Shown: piece after piece, positions 12,091-22,899 of the stretch
Layout: every line of letters starts with the position of its first letter
Position numbering within the stretch: position 1 is the first letter of the stretch
Origin: Astragalus membranaceus
Lineage: Eukaryota > Streptophyta > Magnoliopsida > Fabales > Fabaceae
Reading direction: 5' to 3'
Assembly (NCBI GenBank): GCA_039519185.1
Contig: CM076846.1
Location: 184,931,068 to 184,995,067, forward strand
DNA length: 64,000 nt
Notes under the pieces: model-generated
What the model saw: the letters and a program-made list of their open reading frames with translations, nothing else
The model's database searches: none
What the model was told of the DNA's origin: nothing
Translations under genes and position numbers: made by a program

Positions 12091-12110
12091 TCTCATATGT
12101 GATAATCAAG
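12051..12110 (+). repeat. Short direct duplication at the copia-B breakpoint
   Basis: A 23-bp block beginning GACTCTCATATGTGATAATC occurs at 12051-12073 and again at 12088-12110. The second copy abuts foreign GGCGCC-rich DNA. Such filler duplications are typical of end joining or slippage at a deletion junction. Confidence 0.85.
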
Positions 12111-12310
12111 GGCGCCAATGTTGTGGCTGCCCTGTGTCATTCTGGCGCACTGGGCGCCATGGGCGCCAAGTCTGGCTGCCCTGTTGCTGATGTTCTGGTG
12201 CACTGGGCGCCATGTTGGCTGCCCTGTTCTGTTGCTGGGCGCCTTGGGCGCCAAGGGCGTCAATGTTGTGGCTGCCCTGTGTTGTTGCTGGGCGTAGTGG
12301 GCGCCAAGGG
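12111..12310. repeat. Degenerate roughly 50-bp tandem repeat studded with GGCGCC
   Basis: The palindrome GGCGCC occurs seven times (12111, 12153, 12162, 12206, 12238, 12247, 12300). TGGCTGCCCTG recurs at 12124, 12173, 12216 and 12269. The spacing of 43-53 bp indicates a decayed tandem array. Confidence 0.8.
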
Positions 12311-12402
12311 TGCCAAGTGTGGCTTCCCAAGGGTGAATCCTATGGTTGTTGCTTGAAACGAATTGTTGATGTTGAATACATATTTAGGACCACGATTGCT
12401 AA

Positions 12403-12531
12403 ATTGTTAATAAGTTGCTAAGTTGTTGATAAGTTGCTAAATTGTTGATAAGTTGCTAAATTGTTGATAAGTTGCTAAATTGTTGATGAGTTGCTAAGTT
12501 GTTGAATTGTTGTTGATAAGTTGTTAATCGT
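12403..12531. repeat. 20-bp tandem repeat
   Basis: About six imperfect copies of TTGATAAGTTGCTAAATTGT run in tandem inside the LTR fragment. Confidence 0.9.
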
Positions 12532-13443
12532 TGGTTGAACTGTTGATAATGTTGCACCTAGTTGGATTTGCCTCTATTTATTGGCAGGTGTTATGTTGTA
12601 GGCCTATGGCCAACGTTGAGATCCCGTTGTTGTTGTGCTGCTATGTAACCATTGTTATTGACTGCATGAGTATTTATCATCGCGTCGCATGCATAGCACC
12701 CCACGTTGGCCTGGACTGGCAAATTATGTTGAATTTACGTTGAAGGCTTATGCCTTGTTGATGCCTCTATTTATTGGCAGATTTTTACGTTGGGAGTTCT
12801 GCTCCGATGGTACCACATGCATGTGCATAGTATTGAGTCGCATTCATATTGCACCCTTAAGTGACTATGTTGATAACTTGTGATTGATCGAAGTTGATTG
12901 TTGGCTGAGAAGTGGTTAATTTAGATCCTCTGATTCTAATATATTGTTTTTCATATGTCCTATTATATGGTTTGATATCTCACCCCTTCTATTTGAATGT
13001 TGCCCCTCTGTCGGTAACGTGCAGGTAATCACGAATGAAGGCCGCTTACCTTCGTTTGATCGAGTCGGTGTCGTCGCTCTGATACGTAACACCCGGGGGA
13101 ATGAACACATGTTTTCATTATTGTTTGCTATGTTATTTTGTTGTTGGAACTTTAAGTTGTTACTTTGCCGTTTTTGAGCTGTCTTAAGTTGGTTAAAGAC
13201 GCCGCGTTTATTTGAATTGATTTTGTTGCGAATCCGCTGCAGAGTAATGAAGATGATTTATTTTTAAAGACTAAAAGGTTGTTTATCGGTTCATCCAAAA
13301 GTAAGTGTTATGTATCCGTTTTCACAGGCGAATTAACCTGTTTGTTGTTTTTACGAAGCAAGTGTGGCACTCCATTGTATGTTGGAAATTTTTATAAACC
13401 CTGATTTTCGTATTATTTTACCGGGTAGAAATGGGATGTTACA

Positions 13444-16122
13444 AACCGCACCTCTTCTTAAAGGACCCTCCGACCGTTGTATAAAAGCATCCTTGAAGCT
13501 TCCATATCTATGAAATAATAAACCTTTCCAAGGAGCGATATCATCAACAAGAGCCCTCCACTTCCACTTACTTAAAAGAGCCACATTAAATAATTCTAAA
13601 TTTTTGATACCAAGGCCTCCTTCATTCTTCGATTTACAAACCTTGTCCCAAGCCACCCAATACATGCCCCTATCTCCATCATTGATTTGCCACAAAAAAT
13701 CTCTTTGAATTTTGACCATCGCATTAATAACCAACTTCGGTGCTTTGTAAAAAGAAAAGAAATACAATGGAATACTATTTAGCACCGAATTAATAAGAGT
13801 GACTCTACCTCCAATTGAATGACGGCGCCCCTTCCATGAAGCTAACCTTTTTTTAAGCATATCAAGCACCGGCTTCCATGTTATTGCCCTTCTCGGATTA
13901 GCCCCAACCGGAATCCCCAAGAACTTGAATGGGATGGACTCCGTTTTACAATGAAGGAAAGTAGAAGCGGAGTCAAGAAATTCCTCGGCAGTTAATACCA
14001 ATGATCTTGCTCTTATGAAAATCACACGCAAACCGAAAACCAATTCAAAGCTTCTTAAGATTGTCTTGATGGCCCACAAATTATCCCAAGATGGCTTCCC
14101 CATTAGCACCGTATCATCCGCAAATTGCATAATAGAAAACCGAAGAGAAGCATTAATATCATAACCCACAAAATAGCCAACCTCCACCGCTTTAGCTACT
14201 AAAGCCGACAAGCCTTCTGCCACAATTAGGAACAAAAAAGGGGAAAGAGGATCCCCTTGTCTCAAACCTCTATATGCCTTAAAATCATTAGTGGGACTCC
14301 CATTAACCAACACCAAAAAAGTAGTATTACATACACAAGACTTCACCCAAAGGATCCATTTTTGAGGAGAGCCCATCCGATCTAACATATAGAACAGAAA
14401 TTTCCACGAGATGGAATCATACGCCTTCTCGAAATCAACTTTAAATAACAAACATTCATCCTTCGATCTCTTAGTATAATCAACAACCTCATTAACCACT
14501 GCCATCCCGTCCAAGATTTGCCTACCCCCCCCCCCCCCCCCCAAAGCCGATTGGCAAGACGATATAACACTAGGGAGTACCTTCTTGAGCCTATTTGCCA
14601 AAATTTTGCAAAGAGACCCTATCAATGAAATCGGTCTATACTCCCCCAAACCTTGGGGATTATCATTTTTGGGAATCAATGCAATAAAGGTCACGCAAAT
14701 GGCCTTAGGGAGAAAAGCCTTATCATGAAACTCATTAATGAAATCGACGACATCCTTTTTCAACAAATCCCAACACAATTTGATGAAGCTCGTGTTAAAA
14801 CCATCCGGCCCGGGACTCTTATCGCCATCACACCTCCACACTTTCCTCCCTAATTTCTTCCTCCGAAAAAGGTTCAATCAAGAAATCCATATCAACCCGG
14901 GAGAGCTGACTAAAAGTAAGACCACCAAACAGTTTTCAAAATGATGTTTAACCGTATTCTTCACTTCCTCCACCTCCTCTAACATCTCCCCACTAGTCCT
15001 CAAAAGCAACAAACTACAATGGCGCCTTTTAAATTTTAAAAGCGAATGGAAATACCTTGAATTCATGTCGCCTTTCTTGATCCAACGGGCACGAGACTTT
15101 TGCGCCAAAAAAGATTCCTTTGCTTGAATTTGATTCCAAAAAGAAATTGAGACCTCCTTTCGATTCTTAACCAAAGCGCTATCCCACCCCTCACATAAAG
15201 CATGGTCAAGCGAATTCAGATCTCGAACCAACGACTCTATATTCAAATCAATCTTACCAAACAACTCTCTATTCCATCCCCTCAATTTCTCCTTTAAAAG
15301 CTTGAATTTTTCCTTTACAACATGAGCCTTATGTCCCCTAACATTGAAATTATTCCAACACTCCTTCACAAAGGGTAAAAAATTAGCATGATCATACCAA
15401 GCCTTGAAGACCCGGAAAGGCTTTGGCCCCCAATCTTTGACAAGACGAAAGAGCCAAATAGGATTGTGATCGGATATGTCACGCTTACCAATCCATTGCC
15501 AGGATATATCCCACAAATCAATTAAACCCTCGGAGAAAAGGAACCTATCCAGACGACTCATAGAAAGACCATCCGAACTATACCAAGAGAATCTGTTACC
15601 TGATACCAGAACATCAATCAAATCCATGGTTGCTATAAAGTTGTTGAAGTCAGAGATCTCTATATAAGAACTATCGCCACTTCTCCCATGTCGCTCTTCC
15701 ACACTAGAAACTGCATTAAAGCCCCCAACAACACACCATTCCCCCTCGCCAATGGATTGTTTAAGCATTATCAAATCATTCCACAACCTTCTCTTTGCCA
15801 CTATCGAGCATGGAGCATAAACATTGATGACATGAACCAAGCTAGATTGGAAAGAAATACTAACTCCCAAAAAACCTTCACCATTAAATGTAGAAGAGAC
15901 AGCCCAACCACTTTCAACCCAAGAACACAATAGACCACCTGAGAGGCCCGTCGACGGATGAAAAATAAATTTAAATGGCTTTGCACCCCATAACACCCCC
16001 ACCTCCCTCTTAGTTTCTTGAATACAAATAAAATCAAAGCAACCAGAGTGAATATTAGTTGCTAGCCGTTGCCTTTTGCTATGGTCACCCCACCCTCTAA
16101 TATTCAACGATAGCAAGTTCAT
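13444..16122 (-). pseudogene. LINE-1 ORF2: endonuclease and reverse transcriptase
   Basis: ATG at 16122-16120 opens an APE-type endonuclease: LNIRGW, QETK, NVYAP, then GGFNAV, SRLDRFLF and SDHNPIW. The GDFN aspartate (residue 134, equivalent to D145 of human L1) is Gly. RT begins CDGDKSPGPDGF and has YRPISL, LLFKVDFEKAYDS, RGLRQGDPLSP and the catalytic FADD (near 14120). Between about 14935 and 14845 two compensating indels put the linker out of frame and create a TGA at 14880-14878. A run of 18 G on the coding strand (14542-14525) gives six glycines where the family has two. The RT is cut at 13444. It would nick target DNA and reverse-transcribe LINE RNA, but this copy cannot. Confidence 0.92.
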
Positions 16123-17986
16123 GGAACCCCGTTTGTGATCACCCTCTTACTACATGCCTCTTCATCTCTAGCCTCCCCTTCCTCAATCAACCTAACATAA
16201 TGATCATCAGGCATGTTACCTTCAACTCCCAAACTCTTAGCAGACTCCCAAACCTTTTGAGCAACTGATTTACTCTGCAGAATCCAGAACTTTTTGTTAC
16301 AGCAAGCAATGTTACCAGAAGAGATAGACTCATCACATAAAACCATCCCCGCCGAAAATAAAGATGACGAGTTTGGCCTTTGGTTGGATACAGAAGGATC
16401 GGCGCCAACATTGTTTACCTCAAGAGAAGCGGTAGAAACGGATTTGAGCTCACGAGTTGCTTTCTTTAGCTTGCCATTTTTTGGGTTACGCTTTGGGCCC
16501 ACCATTAAAACTTTACGGGCTTTCCTGGGTTTGATCAAAACAGGGGTTGCGTCTATAGGACCCAAGGATTCGTCCACACCACGCAAATCATTACGGACAA
16601 GAGTGTCCATCATTGGACCCGAATTTTGATTGGAAGAAAACATAGACTCTTCCACAATAGTTGGAGTCGTCCCACCAGTCTGGGTCCCACCCATCATTGA
16701 CACCTGATTCCCATTTATATTCAAATTTGAACTTTCCCACAAAAGCTCTACCTCATCAATGGCTTTCTCATTAATACCTTCTTTAATGGCTCCGTTACTC
16801 CCCCGTAATTTGCTAGGCATTAATTCCCCATTAAATGCGTCATCATCACCGGATGCATCACCGTTGCCGGAAAAGTAAGACTCCAAGAACTCCTCATCAG
16901 AACTAGAGGAATCATCATCCACCTTTTTTGTATCATTCTTAGTCCACACCAATCTTCAACCATTTTAATCGTAAAAGGGACCTTGTTAATTGACACTTGG
17001 ATCACCTTGTTGACCGTTCCCTTGTTTTGAGTGCGTACCATGATTCGGGCAACATCAAAAGACTTATTCAAAGCTATATTATCATCTGAGAACATATAGA
17101 CGCCAACATTGACTGATAATTTCTCGAAAAAATCAGCATTCCATGCATGCACCGGAACCCCGTAGTATCTAATCCAAGTTGCCCTCTCTGTGTCGACATC
17201 AGTAGGTTTCCACGGACGAACCCATTTAAACCATTGGGACAATCATTCCTTCGTGTCATCAATAAAGCCACTGAAATCGTCATCATCTTTTCCACCTTCC
17301 AACAGCACTAGATTAGATCCCAACGGAGTACCTTTAATAGTAAATACCCCTTCCCTCGCAAAATCATCTTGAATATTATAAGCTTTTCCCGGATTGATAA
17401 CCTCTCCCACCATCGCTCTTGCCAACTTCCCAACATCTGGAATATCATAAGACCACATATCCTTCGCCACATCTCCCTTCTGAGTAAGACTCAGTTGGAT
17501 TTTTTCTTTCCAAACCTTTGTTGGTTTCGAAGGAGCTTTGGGAATGGTTTTTAGTGGGGGTTTCTTGGGATCCTCCCTTGGGAATCTAGGAAGATTGATG
17601 TGAATCTTTTCTCCCTCCACGAATATATTATTCAGTATGATCGCCAGTCTTTCCGGATTGCAGACATCAAGGAAACGAAAGAATCCAAACCCGTTACCAA
17701 TGGCGTTTCTCCTTCCCAGAATTACGACCTCCTTCACCCTTCCATGTTTGGAGAAGATCTCCAACAACTTTCTTGCCCAAAGCTTCTCCGGGAAGTTCGT
17801 AAAATAGAAAGAGGTGCAATCTTTTCTCCTATCGTCATCCTTCATGAAGCGAGACGCAATATCCACTTTTCGCTGTCGTTGTCCTTCTCCATAGCGTTTG
17901 TTTTTCTTTCCCCTAACCATGTGCCATCCTCCATTGTTACGACCCCCACCCCACGATTCACCTGTGTCCCTCTCCCACTTCTTCAT
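16119..17986 (-). pseudogene. LINE-1 ORF1: RRM-containing RNA-binding protein
   Basis: The frame starts MKKWERDTGESW at 17986. Residues about 58-135 form an RNA-recognition motif: SFYFTNFP as RNP2 and NGFGFFRF as RNP1. A TGA at 17245-17243 interrupts, consistent with CGA to TGA. Reading continues in frame with WIRYYGVPVHAWN, a block typical of plant LINE ORF1 proteins after the RRM. A frameshift near 16950 moves to a serine- and aspartate-rich tail ending at 16119. The stop overlaps the ORF2 start as ATGA, suggesting termination-reinitiation. The intact protein would bind LINE RNA. Confidence 0.88.
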
Positions 17987-18090
17987 ACTAATCGTTGTTT
18001 AGTAAACCCGTTCTGCGTCAAAAGCTATTTTGTTCAGAACATTGTACTGCATCAACAAGTTAGGCGTGGGAGAAGAATCAAGTTTTGATG

Positions 18091-18610
18091 GTGGCGGCTT
18101 AAGGCTGAGCACGGCGGCGCTCAGGCATGAGGCGCGGCGCTGTTAGGGTTTTCCTTTCTAAAACAAACGCACACTATTCCGACGCTGTGTTGATGAAAGG
18201 ATGAAAGAAAGGAAACGTCGCTCCTACACGCTCCCCACCTTCACAATAACTTGCGTTGAAATAATTAATCAATCAATTTGGCGGTCAAGATCAAGACATA
18301 CGGATCCGGCATACGGCGGCACCTCCTATGTGAAGATAATATAGTAATTTCTTGATTAATTCTTGTTTTTATTGCATATTGACCCCTGTCTACTCCGCAG
18401 GCAATAACTTTGGCTGTGTTTATCTGATTGAGGCGTGCAAGTAGGCGTTGGAAAGCTAAGAAACAGAGCTACAATTCTCATGTTGAGCCAGAAACCTAAT
18501 TCTGAAGTCCTGAAGCTCAAAACGGCGAAATACCGAAGCAATACAGTGTAAAACGGGGTTTGGGCCGAATGTTAGTTTGTTAACGGGCTTTTATCATAGA
18601 ACCTGTTTAG
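18091..18610. other. No gene recognised
   Basis: GC-rich at its left end (GGCGGCGCTCAGGC, possibly LINE 5' UTR), then ordinary unique-looking sequence. No coding frame or element end supported. Confidence 0.4.
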
Positions 18611-19553
18611 GGATTTAGTTATTTCATTTTTTATGAGACTAAACACACTTTTCAGCCGCTTTGAACTCTCTTACGCATTATTATACAATTTTGAGGATTT
18701 GGTGCTCTAACCTCCATGGAAGCTTAAAGCCCTAGATCAATCTATTGGTGGAGGGTGTTGCTGTAAGGATTTTGAGGTTCAGTACTTAATGTTTATTTCA
18801 TTTTTTATGGTTTTAATTCTTTCTCTAACAATTTGATCTCTGTAATTCTTGCTGCAAATTCGGTTTGAGTTTTGCTTAATTACTCAAACTCTGTGTTTTG
18901 CTTATGTGATTTGTTTCATGATTTAGTTTTGCTTAATCACTTAATCGTGATTTTGTTTTACAACTTTCATTATTTGAACTATCTTATCGCTTGTTTAATT
19001 TAGTTTGGATAGAAATTGATAGAGTCTATGACGCTTGTTCGTAGGATTGATAGAATTCAGTTATGACGTTAATTGTGTTCTGTGACGCTTGTTCACCATC
19101 ACGATTGACCGAACACGTTGTTTTGACGCTTGCTTTGAAACGGTGCGAATTCGTATAAACTAATTGACGCTTGCTTGATTAGTTTATTATCAATCAAGAA
19201 TTATCAAGCCTTGTACGAATCTTTATTTTAGAACCGATGATAAATCCAAAATATGCACCTGAAACCAATGGATTGATTGTCTCTCTAAATTGTTAAATCC
19301 TCTTAAACAAAACTTGTTTCTTCAAAACCCCGCTTTTTATTATTTATTTTGATTCTTGATTTTGATAATTTCATTATTTAGAGGTCCTCGAGAGACGACC
19401 ATTGTCTCTAACCTTGATACTATATTTACCTTTTTTAATTATTTTGACCCGCGTACGACCGCTGTTCAGAATGCGGTACTCCAACAGAAAAGAAAGATAA
19501 AAATATAATCAAAAGAAGTCGCCACATCGAAGAACTCGAGGGCGTTGGTGGTG
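18611..19553 (+). repeat. Probable LTR or leader remnant of a Ty3/gypsy element
   Basis: Non-coding and T-rich, with a repeated GACGCTTG(C/T)T at 19030-19180 and CTCGAGAGACGACC near 19388, a style seen near the 3' ends of plant gypsy LTRs. It lies left of the AGTAC duplication of the Athila-like element and so is older than it. No ends or primer site could be fixed. Confidence 0.3.
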
Positions 19554-19558
19554 AGTAC

Positions 19559-20949
19559 TGATAACTCTCCATTAGTAGAGTTATCTAAGCATTTCTATTC
19601 TTAAATCATTGTGAGTTTGCGTGCTTAGGCTAGGAATTATGTGAATATTTGTGTTAAATCAAGGAAAAACGAATCAAGGACTGAAATGAATTAATTTGGC
19701 ACAATTGGTGCCTTTGTGAAGTGTCTAATGTTTCTGCTTAAGTGTTATAGCATCAGGTGCTATAGCACCCTGCGCGCAATAGAACTGGGGCCCACTTGGA
19801 GTCAAAAGTCAAAAGCAAATCTGAAACATATCTAGATCCAGTCCAATCAGTGCCTCCCTAGTGGCAGAACCTATGCTGATGCAGCCACCCTTCTCCCACT
19901 TGCACATGACCACTTGTCAACTTTGGATATGACAACTTACTTTAGTTGGTGAGGAAGGGACCCACATGTCTCCAAGCTTTGCAAAAAGGAGGGAAAACCA
20001 CTCTATAAAAGGAAGCTTCACTTCTGCACTTGGTCATCAACTTCCAGCACGAAATTTCTCTGGTTCTTGAGGAAAAATACAGTGATAAGCTGTCCTCATA
20101 GTTCCATTGAAGATCCACCATAGAAATCCACTAGAAGATCATGTTTGTTCATGCTATAGCAGTGTCAAAACACCAGTTCATGCGTAGGAGTTGGAGGAGT
20201 GTATCTTCTGCACATTCTTCTTCTATTTTCTGTCTTGGTGATATGAACTCCACTGTTTGTAAGTTGTTGATAATGTTTAACATGAGCTAAACATCTATTA
20301 GTTGGATTGCTTAAGCTTTGTAATGGATCTTTAAGTGTTAGTAATATAATGTTGTGTTGTATGCATTTTGATCTTTGTATTTTAATTCTTTCAAACCTGT
20401 TTTGGGATTGGCCAACTAAAATAGGTAGATTCATGAGTTCAGACATGGTTCATGATTCGATCTCAAAGATTGATGTGAATGAGTGGTTGTTTTAAGGACA
20501 CTTAGAACAATCCTTACCGAAACCTAGACATAGGAGGGCTTAGTTCATAGAGTGGATACTGTGGGTTCTTTATTATACAGAGGTGAACTTACTTGAAGCT
20601 TAGACATAAGATCTGGTAAACGAAATCTTGGTGAAAGTGACCGAAAGGCACGCCACATACGCTACAGCACTCAATGCTATAGCATCCAACGTTATAGCAC
20701 TAACACAGAAGAGAAGTTACTTAGTGAGAAGCAGTCCAACTAGTCTTCATCATATAGTTTCTCCTTTATTCCTTTGCAACTTAATCCTTTATTTTTCTTG
20801 TTCTCAAATAGTGTTTCTATTTTCCTCACTGATTTGCTAAGTCTAACAGCTATAAATTAAAGACAATCCCCGTGGGTTCGACTGTATTTTCTACTGTATT
20901 ACTTGTGTGACTGTGTATACTTGCGCATCTGTTTGTAAAAATCACAACA
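19559..20949 (+). repeat. 5' LTR of the Athila-like element
   Basis: Runs from TGATAACTCT to CACAACA. A TATA box (CTATAAAA, 20003-20010) sits where a U3/R boundary would be expected and is repeated at 25383 in the other LTR. Seven exact or near copies of the TGCTATAGCA palindrome lie at 19743, 19758, 20152, 20660, 20675 and 20690 and nearby, both upstream and downstream of the TATA box. Confidence 0.92.
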
Positions 20950-20955
20950 AGTTTT

Positions 20956-20972
20956 TGGCGCCGTTGTCGAGG
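20956..20972 (+). other. Primer binding site, tRNA-Asp type
   Basis: TGGCGCCGTTGTCGAGG lies six bases after the LTR and pairs with the 3' end of plant tRNA-Asp with two mismatches. tRNA-Asp priming is characteristic of Athila-type elements. Confidence 0.85.
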
Positions 20973-21072
20973 ATTGTAATTAATTTTACTGTTGAAGTTA
21001 TATTAGTGTAGCTTTTACTCTGGTGTTTGTTTCTGATGCTACAGCACAGGATGCTATAGCATATGCACAGCC

Positions 21073-22890
21073 ATGTCCGAACACAACTCTGGCAGAAGTT
21101 CCCAAAGAGGAGGAAGAGGTGGCAGAGGTAGAGGTTCCCAAAATGGTGGAACCCAACATGGTACTTACACTGAAATACCTGCATTTACACAGAGAGGACC
21201 AGTCACTGATTATTCAGGTCCTCTTCATGATCCAGAAGATTGGTACAGGCAACAATTCATTCAGATTGGACCAGAAGGTATGGTTAATGATAGGGACAGG
21301 CCAATGAGGGATTATGCTGTTTTTAACCCTCAAGCCATGCAAACTAGCATAGTGAGACCTCAACTTAATACATCTCATTTTGAATTCAAACCAATGATGT
21401 TTCAAATGCTTCAAACAATTGGTCAGTTTGGTGGAACCATAAATGAGGATCCACATTTACATTTAAAACAATTTTTGGAAGTATGTAGTAATTTCTCTTT
21501 TCCTAGAGTTTCTGATGATGCCTTTAGACTCAAACTTTTCCCTTATTCTTTAAAGGACAGGGCAAAAGCTTGGCTAAACTCATTAGAACCTAACTCAATC
21601 CATACTTGGAATGAGTTAGCAGAAAAAACATTGGCAAAATATTTTCCACCTAGCAAAAATGCAAGATTGAGAAATGAAGTTATTTCATTCAAACAACTTG
21701 AATAATGAATCATTGTATGAAGCATGGGAAAGATACAAGGAGTTGTTGAGAAAATATCCTCACCATGGCCTACCTGTCGTTATCCAACTGGAAACATTTT
21801 ACAATGGATTGGAGCCACAGACCAGATTGATGCTTGATGCTTCCTCGGGAGGAGTTTTGCTAAAATCATCTTACAATGATGCTTGTGATCTCATTGATGA
21901 CATAGCAGCAAATAGTTACTCTTGGCCTACATCTAGGGCCACACCTCAAAAGAAAGCTGGAGTACATGAAGTCAGTGAGGTGACAAAGCTAACAGCTCAA
22001 GTGGCATCCCTCACCAACATGATCAGAAATTTCACCACAGTCAATGCTATAGCATCTCCTCAGAACTCAGACTCAGCAGCAGCTGCTGCTGTAATTGGCC
22101 AAGCCCCTCCTGCTGAAACCAGTTGTGTCTATTGTGGAGGAGGGCACCTTTATGAAGAATGCCCAAGCAACCCTGTATCTGTGAACTATATGGGATACAA
22201 TAAAAATAATGACCCCTATTCAAATTCGTACAATCCTGGGTGGAAAAACCATCCCAATTTCAGATGGAGCAATAATGTAGCAAGTTCATCTAATGCACCA
22301 CCAGGATTCCCTGCTCAGCAAAAACAAAGGCAGAATGCCCAAACTATTGACAACTCCATGGAGACCTTACTGAAGGAATTCGTGAAGGACACCAAAACCT
22401 TCATGAGTGATACCAAGGCATCAATTCAATTTCATGGAGCTGCTATCAGGAACCTTGAGAATCAAGTAGGGCCGATTGCTACTGCTCTAACTCAGAGGCC
22501 TAGTGGAGCTCTGCCCTCAACAACGGAGGCATCAACTTCATATACCCGGGGGAAAGAGCAGGTCAAGGCTATTTCATTGAGGAGTGGAAAGGATTTGCAA
22601 GGGCCATCTACTATAATAGGTGAAGGCAGAGAAGAAAAATAAAAAAATTGAAAAAGAAAAAAATACTTCTGATGCTATAGCACCCACTGCTATAGCGTCT
22701 GATCCTGCACATGTGCCACCATCTAAGCTTGTCCCAGAATACCCTCCTCCTCCTTTTCCACAAAGGTTGAAGCAGGATCATGAGAACAAGCAATTTGGTA
22801 AATTTTTGGATGTGCTGAAACAACTCCACATCAATGTTCCCTTGCTGAAAGCACTTCAACAAATTCCCAACTATGCAAAATTTATGAAGG
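21073..22890 (+). pseudogene. Athila-type gag, frameshifted
   Basis: ATG at 21073 starts an RGG-rich N-terminus (GRSSQRGGRGGRGRGS). The gag core (LKLFPYSLKDRAKAWL, then TWNELAEKTLAKYFP) follows. A one-base insertion near 21695-21705 makes TAA after FKQLE. The next frame gives SLYEAWERYKELLRK, a CCHC-like knuckle CVYCGGGHLYEEC near 22125, and EQVKAISLRSGK. It is broken again near 22640, then PPPFPQRLK and QIPNYAKFMKEVL. The protein formed the particle core. Within the coding part the palindrome is always read Ala-Ile-Ala (NAIAS, DAIAP, TAIAS), i.e. in frame. At least two frame breaks make it non-functional. Confidence 0.9.
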
Positions 22891-22899
22891 AAGTGCTCA

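Larger units (their letters stand above)
4366..12110 (+). mobile_element. Ty1/copia retrotransposon copia-B, 3'-truncated and split by a solo LTR
   Basis: The parts are in the expected order: short 5' LTR, initiator-Met primer site, long leader, gag with zinc knuckle, protease, integrase, RT, and part of RNase H. The element is interrupted at 8446-11528 by a later Ogre-like LTR insertion: RT reads to ILEETG at 8446 and resumes at 11529. Its 3' end is lost in RNase H at about 12090, where it abuts a small tandem duplication and a gypsy LTR fragment. No 3' LTR remains. Confidence 0.88.
12111..13443 (+). mobile_element. Truncated Ty3/gypsy-type LTR fragment
   Basis: The segment is non-coding and ends GGGATGTTACA at 13443, exactly where a LINE frame is cut. 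It contains LTR-style text (TCTCACCCCTTCT, GGTAACGTGCAGGTAA, CGTAACACCCGGGGG) that resembles the ends of plant chromovirus LTRs. The left side is fused to the copia-B breakpoint and no target duplication matching AACCG (13444-13448) was found, so the left end has been lost. Family assignment is an inference. Confidence 0.45.
13444..18090 (-). mobile_element. L1-type LINE, 3'-truncated (LINE-1)
   Basis: A two-ORF non-LTR retrotransposon on the minus strand: ORF1 with an RRM domain (17986 down to 16119), then ORF2 with endonuclease and RT (16122 down to 13444). It is cut after the RT thumb region by the gypsy LTR fragment, so the zinc-finger and RNase H parts, the 3' UTR and poly-A are missing. 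The 5' end is set at about 18090 only because nothing beyond it resembles the element. Most of ORF1 and ORF2 is readable, so decay is moderate. Confidence 0.9.
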
